The notes beneath the pieces were generated by a model. It was given only the letters and a program-made list of their open reading frames with translations. It made no database searches and had not been told where the DNA came from. Both the position numbers and the translations under genes were made by a program. From Epulopiscium sp. Nele67-Bin004 (GTDB taxonomy: Bacteria > Bacillota_A > Clostridia > Lachnospirales > Cellulosilyticaceae): a stretch of 23,191 nt of DNA. The DNA is taken from positions 1 through 23,191 of the forward strand of contig LNZQ01000056.1 of the NCBI GenBank assembly GCA_002007315.1, given 5' to 3'. Every line of letters starts with the position of its first letter. Positions within the stretch are counted from its first letter, which is position 1. Shown piece by piece: positions 1 through 7,280 of the stretch.

Positions 1-210
1 ACTGGGGGTGCTGTCCTTTGGGTCCCTTCGGCCCGGGTGGCTGGGGGGCTCTGCACCTTGGAGTGGAGTCCACCGGGCTGTCTGGGCTGGGGTGATCTAT
101 GTGCCAGCGCTCCCTGTGGTCATAGGCTGTGACCCCTCTCAGTGTGGATGGCCCCCAAAGGTGGCTTCTTCCTCACCTCAGTGCCCTGCCATTTCTCAAA
201 ACTGACAGTT

Positions 211-245
211 GTGTGGGTGTGGGTGTGGGTGTATGTGTGTGTGTG
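211..245. repeat. GT-rich microsatellite
   Basis: Interrupted GTGTGG/GTGTGT simple repeat, typical of eukaryotic DNA and unlike anything in the bacterial part of the window. Confidence 0.85.
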
Positions 246-377
246 AAGCCATTTATATAGATATGGAGGGTGGGAGGGGTGGGTTTTTCTTTTTCATTTC
301 AATGTTGTTGTTTTTAACTTCTGTGAAGCACTTTGTGTTGCATTTTATTGTACAAAAAGTGCTATAGAAATAAAGTT

Positions 378-401
378 TTGATTGATTGATTGATTGATTG
401 A
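378..401 (+). repeat. (TTGA)6 microsatellite tail
   Basis: Six perfect tandem TTGA units directly after an AATAAA-containing retroposon end. Read as the 3' tail of the preceding retroposon rather than as an attachment site. Confidence 0.9.
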
Positions 402-402
402 G

Positions 403-776
403 GAAATCAAACTGTCAAAAAGGAGAAAATTCAAACGTGACCAAAAAGACTACCAAGGGGACGTTGTGTACAGGTGGTGATTTCTGCCATCTGAGACTTA
501 CCCAGATAGAGAGGAAGGAGGTGGACAGGAGGAAAGGCATGACAGGTGGTTCACACACACTCAAAACAGCTGGAGCAGCCAAAACTCTGTCTCCTCGCGA
601 GACTCTGACTCCATCCTGAGCTCCACACGAGGAAGGCAACAAGGGCCTGATTTTTTAGAACTGGGACACAGATGTGGCCAATGTGGTCCTGGCCGAGTAA
701 AAAGGAATGACGGCGGGGCAAGAAAACCGCCCTAGCAAAAGCCTTTCCACTTCCAACTCAGGGAGAGGAACCGGAT
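403..776. other. Eukaryotic-type DNA without recognisable gene
   Basis: No convincing protein, RNA or repeat was seen here. Base composition matches the flanking vertebrate-like DNA. It may be the degenerate upstream part of the reverse-transcriptase element that follows. Confidence 0.5.
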
Positions 777-1435
777 GTGAATGTTGTCAACTTATTCAGT
801 AAGTCCCTGTCTGACTCATGTATGTCCGCCCTCTCAAAAGGGTTATCCTTTGTACCCACTACACAGTGTAATGAATTCACAATGTATATTGACATGAAGA
901 AATTTTTCTGTGTCTTAAGATTGAGAGAATTTTTCAACAGCCCTACTGAGGCCGGCGTTATACAAACACATGAGGATACTAACATTAATCCTGCATCTGT
1001 CTTCTCTGTTGATACCGACAGGCCTACCTGGGATTCCACCCCTTGTCCCACCAGCCACCCCTGGACTTACCCCACAGTAACCCTGATCACAGCTCCATGC
1101 CCCCCTTCAGCATTTTCAGAGGTAAATCTTACTTCATGCTGCCCAGATACAGAAATCCACCTTTAGAAACATACTGTAGACTGGTGGAGAGGATTTCCCC
1201 ATCACACCTGTCTTTTATACCTTACCTAAAATACACAATTTCTGGACACACCACCTGGATGTTCCATAGTTGCTGCTATTGGATCCATCACTTAAAAAAT
1301 TTCAGCCCTTGTGGATAATTCCCCTCAGGATTTGCTTGTAACCCTCCCTTCCTACACACTAAAGATTCTATGGAGTTCATTGAGCATATTAAATCTATCA
1401 AGTTGACTAACACACAACTATTTCTTGTAACCCTT
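777..1435 (+). mobile_element. Degenerate Penelope-like reverse transcriptase fragment (vertebrate)
   Basis: Successive pieces of one retroelement polyprotein appear in different frames of the plus strand. An N-terminal part at about 777-950 reads VVNLFSKSLSD... ALSKGLSFVPT..CNEF. A piece near 1106-1190 reads LPRYRNPPLETYCRLVE. A piece at 1251-1357 reads SIVAAIGSIT, a stop, then KISALVD... and LVTLPSYT. A last piece at 1358-1435 reads KDSMEFIEHIKSI and ends in LVTL, just before the expected DVxSLYTNI core motif. This order (GLSFVPT, ETYCRLVE, GSITEKISALVD, LPSYxxDT, LVTLDVxSLYT) is what I know from Penelope-like elements in fish and amphibian genomes. Frameshifts and the stop at 1293 show it is inactive. 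It is cut off at the junction with bacterial DNA. Family assignment is from memory of motifs, not from a search. Confidence 0.6.
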
Positions 1436-1436
1436 T
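1425..1436. other. Chimeric junction between vertebrate and bacterial DNA
   Basis: The plus-strand retroelement frame remains plausible through LVTL, ending at 1435. On the minus strand the phospholipase-like protein remains plausible through HKYKGL, whose last codon is at 1430-1428. Support for the two sources therefore overlaps by about 8 bases (taaccctt, 1428-1435). This is consistent with joining at a short microhomology, either during library preparation or during assembly. Confidence 0.7.
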
Positions 1437-1823
1437 ATATTTGTGAGTTTTAGGTATTTCTTTTTGATATCTACCACCAATGTAAAACACATAAGGGTGA
1501 GTTGTTACGTCCAATATAAAATGACACAAAAAACCACTTATATATGCGATAGTACACTTTGCCTCAGCCGAGTTTGGTTCAAGTGTGCTATGATATTTAA
1601 GTAGAGATTTAATAAACTTGTCTGTATTTTCGGTATGCATAAGCGTCCCTATGTGGCTATTGCTATTTTTTTTGAGCAGCCCATGATAGTACATCGGGTC
1701 TGGTCCTTGAAGACCGACAAAAAATGTAGGGCGATTGTCTTTTATATATTGATACAAAATAGAATGTTTAATTTCGTTTGTAGCATCAAGTCCAAAAAAA
1801 TAGTGTGTCATTATATCTGGCAT
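1428..1823 (-). pseudogene. Zinc-dependent phospholipase C-like protein, 3'-truncated
   Basis: About 132 residues of a PF00882-type (zinc-dependent phospholipase C) protein are left. Visible family features are the N-terminal DIMTHYFFG, the GPDPMYY motif, and the FLCHFILDVTTHPY segment with conserved histidine and aspartate metal-ligand positions. The ATG at 1823 is preferred over upstream in-frame codons because a GGGGAGG ribosome binding site lies a few bases before it. After KYKGL the frame reads a few unrelated residues and a stop at 1407, which belong to the vertebrate side of the junction. The missing C-terminal part is thus probably an assembly effect, not a mutation. It is the last gene of the minus-strand run, 54 bases after tagO. 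Substrate is unknown; in Firmicutes such proteins are often uncharacterised hydrolases. Confidence 0.75.
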
Positions 1824-1877
1824 GATATTCCTCCCCTTAGCGTGTATGTAAAATGGGTACATTTGTACCCATAATTT

Positions 1878-2936
1878 TTAGTTTGCTTTAGTTTCTGATG
1901 TTGAATTGCTGGCATTTTCGCTATTAATTCTGCCATTATAGTAAAATAATATTCCCATAATTAAAAAGACAGCAAGTACAAATCTGATATCGCTAGTCAT
2001 AAATCCAATTCCCGATAAGCCAAAAATTCCGCTAACTCCGTATAACGTTACAACGGCGTGTTTGTGGCTATACCCTTTATCAACAAGACGGTGATGCAAA
2101 TGCCCTCTATCTGGAGACATTATCGGTCTACCAGCTAACAATCGTCTAAATATAGCAAACGTTGTATCAAAAATAGGTAGTCCAAGAACTAATATTGCGA
2201 TAAATACTGTACCTATAGTATACCCTTTAAGTAGCCCAAGTATCGAAGTAATAGATAACATGTACCCCAAAAATGTTGACCCAGTGTCACCCATAAAGAT
2301 AGATGCTGGATTGAAGTTGTATGGCAAAAACCCGAGGCAAGAACCCGCAAGTATTACTGTTAAAAATACGGCTGTTGGGTGACCACTATACACAGATAGC
2401 ACCATAAGACATATAGCAGCTATTGATGACACTCCTGCTGCAAGTCCGTCAAGCCCGTCAATAAGATTAACAGCGTTTGTTATTGCGATAATCCATATAA
2501 TAGTAAATGGTATAGAAAACAAATTCAAGTCAAACAATTCTAAAAATGGAATGCTTAAAAATTCTATTCTAATTCCACAAAGTACTGCAACTGTTGCAGA
2601 TAAAAACTGTACTGATAATTTTAGTTTTGAACCAAGTTCGTAAATATCATCAAATACACCTAATATAAATATAATCAACCCACCTACAACTATTCCAAAT
2701 AATTGCGTAGGCTCAAGTAAATCTGTCATGGGCGAAAGAAGGAGTAGCGTAATCATAAATCCTGCAACTATAGCTATACCCCCCATGCGAGGTATAGGTG
2801 TTGTGTGCATATCTCGTTGTCTAGGTTGTGCAACAGCACCAACTTTAAAGGCAAGCTTTTTTGCTAACGGTGTAGCAAAATAGGCTATTGAAAAAGCCAT
2901 AATAAATGAGGCTACGTAGAAGCCGATCGGTGTCAT
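1878..2936 (-). CDS. tagO: Undecaprenyl-phosphate GlcNAc-1-phosphate transferase (TagO/WecA)
   Basis: Integral membrane glycosyl-1-phosphate transferase of the MraY/WecA/TagO family. It moves a sugar-1-phosphate (usually GlcNAc-1-P) from the UDP-sugar onto undecaprenyl phosphate, the first membrane step of teichoic acid or related wall polymer synthesis. The 352 residues carry about ten hydrophobic segments. Hallmarks are PIPRMGG near residue 50, the DD pair in GVFDDIYELG, NAVNLIDGLDGLAAG, the FMGDTGS motif, and GRPIMSPDRGHLHHRL with the HLHH cluster that marks the WecA/TagO branch rather than MraY. AAGGAG precedes the ATG at a normal distance. It follows the dCMP deaminase gene on the same strand, as in many Clostridia. 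A palindrome at 2963-2977 lies just upstream. Confidence 0.93.
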   Translation of the reverse strand: MTPIGFYVASFIMAFSIAYFATPLAKKLAFKVGAVAQPRQRDMHTTPIPRMGGIAIVAGFMITLLLLSPMTDLLEPTQLFGIVVGGLIIFILGVFDDIYELGSKLKLSVQFLSATVAVLCGIRIEFLSIPFLELFDLNLFSIPFTIIWIIAITNAVNLIDGLDGLAAGVSSIAAICLMVLSVYSGHPTAVFLTVILAGSCLGFLPYNFNPASIFMGDTGSTFLGYMLSITSILGLLKGYTIGTVFIAILVLGLPIFDTTFAIFRRLLAGRPIMSPDRGHLHHRLVDKGYSHKHAVVTLYGVSGIFGLSGIGFMTSDIRFVLAVFLIMGILFYYNGRINSENASNSTSETKAN

Positions 2937-2962
2937 AATTTTTTCATCTCCTTAAATTATGT

Positions 2963-2977
2963 AGGATAAATTATCCT
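2963..2977. promoter_or_regulatory. Palindrome upstream of tagO
   Basis: Seven-base arms (AGGATAA and TTATCCT) around one central base, in the short gap before tagO. It could be an operator or a small hairpin. No clear promoter elements are placed with it. Confidence 0.3.
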
Positions 2978-3002
2978 TGATGTTAATATGTGCAAAAATA
3001 AA

Positions 3003-3455
3003 TTAATTTATGCTACATACAAATTTCTCTAGTATGATGCCCGTTTCTTGTAATAATTCCAGTGCTAGTTCATCTGGGTAATCACCTTCGTAGATAATTT
3101 TAGATATGCCAGCGTTGATGAGCATTTTGGCACACATAGTACACGGTTGAGTTGTTACATATATAGTCGCCCCGTTCATACTTATGCCGTGTTCGGCAGC
3201 TTGGGCAATTGCATTTTGCTCGGCGTGAAGTGCTCGACACAACTCATGTCGTTCTCCAGATGGTATATTAAGTTTGGTTCTAAGGCAGCCAATATCTGTA
3301 CAATGTGTGCAACCTGTAGGTGCACCATTATATCCTGTTGATAGTATTCGCTTATCTTTTACAACAACGGCCCCCACCTGCCTACGCAAACAAGTTGAAC
3401 GTGTTTTGACTAAATGTGCTATGTCGATAAAATATTGTTCCCATGTTGGTCGCAT
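3003..3455 (-). CDS. comEB: dCMP deaminase
   Basis: Zinc-dependent deoxycytidylate deaminase converting dCMP to dUMP, feeding dTMP synthesis. The 150 residues contain the cytidine/dCMP deaminase zinc site HAEQNAI (H77, E79 as catalytic glutamate) and PCTMCAKML (C105, C108). A cysteine-rich insert around residues 49-57 (CTHCTDIGC) is typical of the ComEB/dCMP branch. A GGGAG site precedes the ATG at 3455. It sits in a nucleotide and wall-precursor cluster between upp and tagO, an order common in Clostridia. It is full length. Confidence 0.93.
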   Translation of the reverse strand: MRPTWEQYFIDIAHLVKTRSTCLRRQVGAVVVKDKRILSTGYNGAPTGCTHCTDIGCLRTKLNIPSGERHELCRALHAEQNAIAQAAEHGISMNGATIYVTTQPCTMCAKMLINAGISKIIYEGDYPDELALELLQETGIILEKFVCSIN

Positions 3456-3483
3456 AAAATCTTCTCCCTATTATATAACTTTT

Positions 3484-3503
3484 CGGGACGTCTTATGACG
3501 CCC
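3484..3503 (-). repeat. Imperfect palindrome between upp and dCMP deaminase genes
   Basis: GGGACGTC, a TTAT loop, then GACGCCCC form a hairpin with one internal mismatch. Its outer bases and overall spacing resemble the hairpin at 16587-16610, so both may be copies of a small dispersed intergenic repeat. There is no run of T after it that would make it a classical terminator. Confidence 0.4.
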
Positions 3504-3509
3504 CATATA

Positions 3510-4139
3510 TTATTTCGTACCAAACAACCTATCACCCGAATCCCCAAGACCTGGTAAAATATACCCATTTTCATCTACTGTTTCATCAATTTGACATACA
3601 TAAATAGTTATATCAGGATGAACCTCAAGCAGATGGGCAATCCCCTCGGGTGCGGCGATAAGGCACAAAAACTTAATGTTATTAGCCCCTTTTTCTTTTA
3701 AAAATCGTATTGCAGCTACTGCTGATGTACCTGTTGCAAGCGTTGTATCAAGCACATATAGCTCACGTTCTTCTATATCGTTTGGAGCTTTGCAATAATA
3801 CTCAACAGGTTGAAGTGTTTCAGGGTCATGGTATAAGCCGATATGACCAACTCTTGCTGTTGGTATAATGTCTAATATACCATCAACCATGCCAAGTCCA
3901 GCACGCAAAATAGGTACAATAGCTAGATTTTTGCCAGCGATACGTTGCCCAACAGTTTCTCCAAATGGTGTTATAATTTCATAATCTTCAAGTGGCAATT
4001 CTCTCGTTGCCTCAAAGCACATAAATTGTGCAAGTTCACTCACAATTTCACGAAATCCTTTAGAGCCAGTTTCAATCATTCTAAGTCTAGATATTTTGTG
4101 CTTAATTAATGGATGATCCATAACAATAACATTTTGCAT
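3510..4139 (-). CDS. upp: Uracil phosphoribosyltransferase
   Basis: Pyrimidine salvage enzyme joining uracil and PRPP to give UMP. It has 209 residues, the normal length. Diagnostic segments are [13 protein letters not shown] (78-87), the [11 protein letters not shown] region, the PRPP-binding loop at 131-140, and the C-terminal uracil-binding stretch [19 protein letters not shown]. The PRPP loop reads [10 protein letters not shown] where the family norm is DPMLATGGSA, so three positions differ while the D-x-x-L-A-T-G frame stays intact; activity is still likely. A run of G (GGGGGG) serves as ribosome binding site before the ATG. It lies 21 bases after rpiB in the same transcription unit. Confidence 0.94.
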   Translation of the reverse strand: MQNVIVMDHPLIKHKISRLRMIETGSKGFREIVSELAQFMCFEATRELPLEDYEIITPFGETVGQRIAGKNLAIVPILRAGLGMVDGILDIIPTARVGHIGLYHDPETLQPVEYYCKAPNDIEERELYVLDTTLATGTSAVAAIRFLKEKGANNIKFLCLIAAPEGIAHLLEVHPDITIYVCQIDETVDENGYILPGLGDSGDRLFGTK

Positions 4140-4160
4140 AATATCCCCCCCTAAAATAAA

Positions 4161-4586
4161 CTAATCTATGAGCGAAATACGTCTTATATGACGTTCTTCG
4201 TTTGAAAATTCGGTGTTAAGAAATTCATCTACTATTTGCAGGGCAAGTCCACCGCCAACAACACGTGCACCAAGTGCAAGCATGTTCGCATCGTTATGTT
4301 CACGTGTTGCACGTGCCGAAAAACAGTCATGAGCTAGTGCACAGCGAATACCTTTAAATCTATTTGCAGTTATAGAAATTCCTATTCCTGTTCCGCAAAT
4401 AACGATACCTTTTTCGCACTCACCACTTGTGACGGCATTTGCAACAGCTTTACCAAAATGCGTATAATCTGCTGATTCTTCATTGTAGCACCCAAAATCT
4501 TTAGTAGCGATACCTTTAGATTCAAGATGTTTAATAATCTCTTGTTTTAACAAAAATCCTCCATGGTCGGAGCCTATTCCTATCAT
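4161..4586 (-). CDS. rpiB: Ribose-5-phosphate isomerase B
   Basis: RpiB/LacAB-type sugar-phosphate isomerase interconverting ribose 5-phosphate and ribulose 5-phosphate in the pentose phosphate pathway. The 141 residues show IGSDHGG at the N-terminus, the CGTGIGISI loop with the catalytic cysteine, RCALAHD, and REHNDANMLALGARV, all family markers. I chose the ATG at 4586, nine bases after AGGAGG. A TTG at 4589, six bases after the same site, would add one residue and cannot be excluded. It lies between tsaC and upp on the same strand, the usual clostridial order. Confidence 0.93.
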   Translation of the reverse strand: MIGIGSDHGGFLLKQEIIKHLESKGIATKDFGCYNEESADYTHFGKAVANAVTSGECEKGIVICGTGIGISITANRFKGIRCALAHDCFSARATREHNDANMLALGARVVGGGLALQIVDEFLNTEFSNEERHIRRISLID

Positions 4587-4610
4587 CAAAAAAATCCTCC
4601 TTTAGTATAG

Positions 4611-5639
4611 TTAATCGACCAAAATAATTCTGTGGCCACTTGCTTTTATAAGCCTGTTCATTATAGCATAACCAACGCCAGTATCTACAAAGTACATTGT
4701 ATAAGCTTTTTCAAGTTTTAAGTCATCAAGCTTTCTCAGGTTTTCAAATAGACCGTTTGCAATTTGTGTCAAATTATCTATAGAACCTAAACTAATAGAT
4801 GGAACGTGAGTAAAATTGCCAAGAAGTTCCTCTGGCAACAAAACTCCAACAGATATATTGTCCCTAATATCAGTTTCGATTAGCTCTAATATAGTTTTAA
4901 TTATATGCGAATTTTGCCCTTTTATTATACTAACAGTAGTTTTTGGTGCATAATGTGTATATTTTAGACCAGGGGACATAGGTGATGAATGTTGATCTAT
5001 AATTGAGTTATCAATTTGTATATTATCAACTACATCTCGTATCATATCTTCTGTTATTATTCCAGGTCTAAGTATTATAGGAATATCTTTTGTTGTATCA
5101 ATAACAGTTGATTCTAGCCCAATTGCACATTCGCCACCATCAATTATAGCATCTATTTTTCCGCCTAAATCAGCAAGCACTCTGGCAGCGTTTGTTGGGC
5201 TTGGCTTGCCTGATGTGTTTGCACTTGGTGCAGCAAGGGGCAACCCGCTTTCTAGTATTAGCTGTTGCATAGTTTGGTTTGCTGTAAAGCGAATTGCCAC
5301 AGTGTCAAGTCCGCCTCTCGTTATATCAGGCACAACGTCTTTTGACTTGAAAATCAGAGTGAGAGGGCCTGGCCAAAATTTATCAATAAGCTTTTGTGCT
5401 GTAGGAGAAACATGATTTACCAGCTTATACAACATATCAATTGTAGCGATATGTATAATAAGGGGGTTATCAGCAGGTCGTCCTTTCGCCAAAAAAATAT
5501 TTTTGACTGCGTAGCTATCAAGAGCATTTGCACAAAGTCCATACACAGTTTCAGACGGGGTAGCAACAAGCCCCCCATCTTGTAATATTTGTACAGCTTT
5601 TGGTAGTTCGTCAATTTTAGAGATAATTAAGGTATGCAT
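4611..5639 (-). CDS. tsaC: L-threonylcarbamoyladenylate synthase (Sua5/YwlC type)
   Basis: Makes threonylcarbamoyl-AMP from threonine, bicarbonate and ATP for the universal t6A37 modification of ANN-decoding tRNAs. The N-terminal YrdC domain covers about residues 8-200, with TPSETVYGLCANA, KGRPADNPLIIHI, WPGPLTLIF, VAIRF and APSANTSGKPSPT. A C-terminal Sua5 domain begins at SPGLKYTHYAPK, so this is the long two-domain form (342 residues). The ATG at 5639 has AGGAG seven bases upstream; the in-frame codon at 5678 has no such site. rpiB follows 24 bases downstream in the same direction. Confidence 0.94.
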   Translation of the reverse strand: MHTLIISKIDELPKAVQILQDGGLVATPSETVYGLCANALDSYAVKNIFLAKGRPADNPLIIHIATIDMLYKLVNHVSPTAQKLIDKFWPGPLTLIFKSKDVVPDITRGGLDTVAIRFTANQTMQQLILESGLPLAAPSANTSGKPSPTNAARVLADLGGKIDAIIDGGECAIGLESTVIDTTKDIPIILRPGIITEDMIRDVVDNIQIDNSIIDQHSSPMSPGLKYTHYAPKTTVSIIKGQNSHIIKTILELIETDIRDNISVGVLLPEELLGNFTHVPSISLGSIDNLTQIANGLFENLRKLDDLKLEKAYTMYFVDTGVGYAIMNRLIKASGHRIILVD

Positions 5640-5742
5640 TTTTTTACTCCTATATATATAATGGTTATATTTTACCACATATAGCCTGTATTAGATACAT
5701 TTTTTTTCTAAATTTGCTAAAAACCAAAACTTTTTGCACCTA

Positions 5743-7038
5743 TTAGTCTAAGTTATAAAATGCACGCATTGCATCACAAGTGTGAATAAAGTCGTCTTGT
5801 GCCATAAGCTCACGTGCAGAGTGCATAGCTAGTAGTGGTGTACCAATATCAACTGAACGGATTCCAAGTTGTGATGATGTGATTGGTCCTATCGTGCTTC
5901 CTCCAGGTTGGTCAGAACGGTTGAAAAACACTTGGTATGGTATACCATTTTGTATACATAAATTGGCAAACACTGCAAACGAGTCGCTATCCGTTGTATA
6001 TTTGCAGTTAGAATTCACTTTTATAGCAGGACCTTTCCCTGGCAACACTTTGTTTGTTGGATCGGATTTTTCAGGGAAATTTGGGTGATGCAAATGTGCA
6101 ACGTCTGCAGAAATTATAAAAGAATTTCTTAAACTAACTAAATATTCCTCACGAGTTTTGTTTAATAGCGACGTAATACGCTCAAGTGTGTGTAGCAAAA
6201 ATGGAGAGTTAGCCCCTTGTTTAGAACAACTTCCGACTTCTTCGTTGTCATAGCATACAAGCACATTTACACCCGCTTTTCCCTCACTGGTGATTAAGGC
6301 ATGTAGTCCGCCAAAAGTCATAGACAAATCATCTAGGCGTGGTGCTGAAACGAATTTTTTATCTACGCCTATGCTACATGATTTTTCGGTCGGGTATAAA
6401 AACATATCAGCGTCTAATATGTCATCTTTGTTAACTTGAAGTTTGTCTGCGATTATTTGTAACAGCATATCTTCTTTTATAGTGTCATCGCAATATGTTA
6501 GTATTGGTAACGTTTCTTTTTGTGGATTGAACTTGTACCCGTCATTCACATTACGATTCATGTGTATTGCAAGACTAGGGATTACCATAATAGGTTCTTC
6601 TATATTTACAAGTCTACGTTCTGGGCGTAAAATGTTATCACTTTTTAGTGCAACACGTCCTGCACAAGAAAGTGGGCGATCAAACCAAGTAGCTAATATC
6701 GGTCCGCCGTATACTTCGGTGTTAAGTTTGATATAGCTTTCAGTTTGCATTTGTGGGTTTGATTTGATGCGAAACCCTGGAACGTCTGTGTGAGTACCTA
6801 CGATGCGAAATCCTGTTTGTTCGATATTTGTACTACATATTTCAAATGCTATTATTGCAGAGTTGTTTGTTGATGTGTAGTATTTGTTACCTTTGTTGAG
6901 ATCCCAGGAAGTGGCATTTGGGAGATAAGTAAAGTCGTTTTCTTCTAACGTCTTGGCGATTGACTCAGCTGTATGAAACATTGATGGACTGTTGTCAATA
7001 AAAGAAAATAAATCTGAAATTAATTGTTGATTTGTCAT
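5743..7038 (-). CDS. apeB: M18 family aminopeptidase
   Basis: Cytoplasmic dinuclear-zinc aspartyl aminopeptidase of peptidase family M18, removing N-terminal (often acidic) residues from peptides. The 431-residue protein has all expected metal and catalytic motifs in order: GTHTDVPGFRIK, APRLDDLSM, CYDNEEVGS, SADVAHLHHPN, and the C-terminal LAMHSARE histidine. Start at 7038 is set by AAAGGAG nine bases upstream; a longer frame beginning at 7059 lacks a good site. About 100 bases separate it from tsaC. It is divergent from the histidine kinase gene and probably starts its own transcript. Confidence 0.93.
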   Translation of the reverse strand: MTNQQLISDLFSFIDNSPSMFHTAESIAKTLEENDFTYLPNATSWDLNKGNKYYTSTNNSAIIAFEICSTNIEQTGFRIVGTHTDVPGFRIKSNPQMQTESYIKLNTEVYGGPILATWFDRPLSCAGRVALKSDNILRPERRLVNIEEPIMVIPSLAIHMNRNVNDGYKFNPQKETLPILTYCDDTIKEDMLLQIIADKLQVNKDDILDADMFLYPTEKSCSIGVDKKFVSAPRLDDLSMTFGGLHALITSEGKAGVNVLVCYDNEEVGSCSKQGANSPFLLHTLERITSLLNKTREEYLVSLRNSFIISADVAHLHHPNFPEKSDPTNKVLPGKGPAIKVNSNCKYTTDSDSFAVFANLCIQNGIPYQVFFNRSDQPGGSTIGPITSSQLGIRSVDIGTPLLAMHSARELMAQDDFIHTCDAMRAFYNLD

Positions 7039-7083
7039 TATTGTTATGCTCCTTTGCATTAGTTATTTTTTTGTAACCCTATT

Positions 7084-7112
7084 AGTATAAATCAAATATG
7101 ATTTGTCGTCTA
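7084..7112 (-). promoter_or_regulatory. Candidate promoter for apeB
   Basis: On the minus strand TAGACG (7112-7107) and TATACT (7089-7084) are 17 bases apart, 46 bases before the apeB start. The match to the sigma-A consensus is moderate and the region is very AT-rich, so chance agreement is possible. Confidence 0.35.
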
Positions 7113-7200
7113 GCCACTATGCAAAATTATAGGTACTATGTAAATATATGTATAAATTATAAGTAATATATTATATTTTGGATAAAATATAAAAATATGT

Positions 7201-7229
7201 TTGTAAAAAACATAAAATAATGTTAAAAT
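7201..7229 (+). promoter_or_regulatory. Candidate promoter for the histidine kinase operon
   Basis: TTGTAA at 7201-7206 and TAAAAT at 7224-7229 are separated by 17 bases, about 50 bases upstream of the kinase ATG. Apart from this, the apeB promoter candidate and AT-rich DNA, I see nothing in the 242-base divergent gap. Confidence 0.4.
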
Positions 7230-7280
7230 AAATGTAGATAGAGTAGGCGTATAGTATTTTGAGCAAGGAGGAAATGGAAG

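Larger units (their letters stand above)
1..402 (+). repeat. Vertebrate-type retroposon 3' region with (TTGA)6 tail
   Basis: This stretch is far more GC-rich at its start than the bacterial part and has no bacterial gene. It contains a GT-rich microsatellite at about 211-245, a poly-pyrimidine patch, and an AATAAA at 369-374 followed at once by six TTGA units (378-401). A short 'gtgctatagaaataaag' module ending in a simple tetranucleotide tail is the usual 3' end of fish LINE/SINE elements; I recognise the style but cannot name the family. The small open frames here have no bacterial start context and are not genes. Confidence 0.7.

Noticed and set aside
378..401. (TTGA)6 as a possible recombination or attachment site
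   Set aside because: It follows a retroposon 3' end with AATAAA, where simple tails are expected, and it is in the eukaryotic part.
8..1318. Several open frames of 65-129 codons in the first 1.4 kb
   Set aside because: They have no ribosome binding sites, overlap each other on both strands and lie in vertebrate repeat DNA. They are chance frames or fragments of a decayed retroelement.
1335..1435. The 11-mer cttgtaaccct occurs at 1335-1345 and again at the junction (1425-1434)
   Set aside because: Both copies are explained by the retroelement protein reading LVTL twice. The first copy is not at a junction, and there is no further flanking similarity.
7060..7280. Small RNA or small protein gene in the apeB-kinase gap
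   Set aside because: It is only AT-rich DNA with promoter-like matches; no open frame with a ribosome binding site and no stable stem were found.
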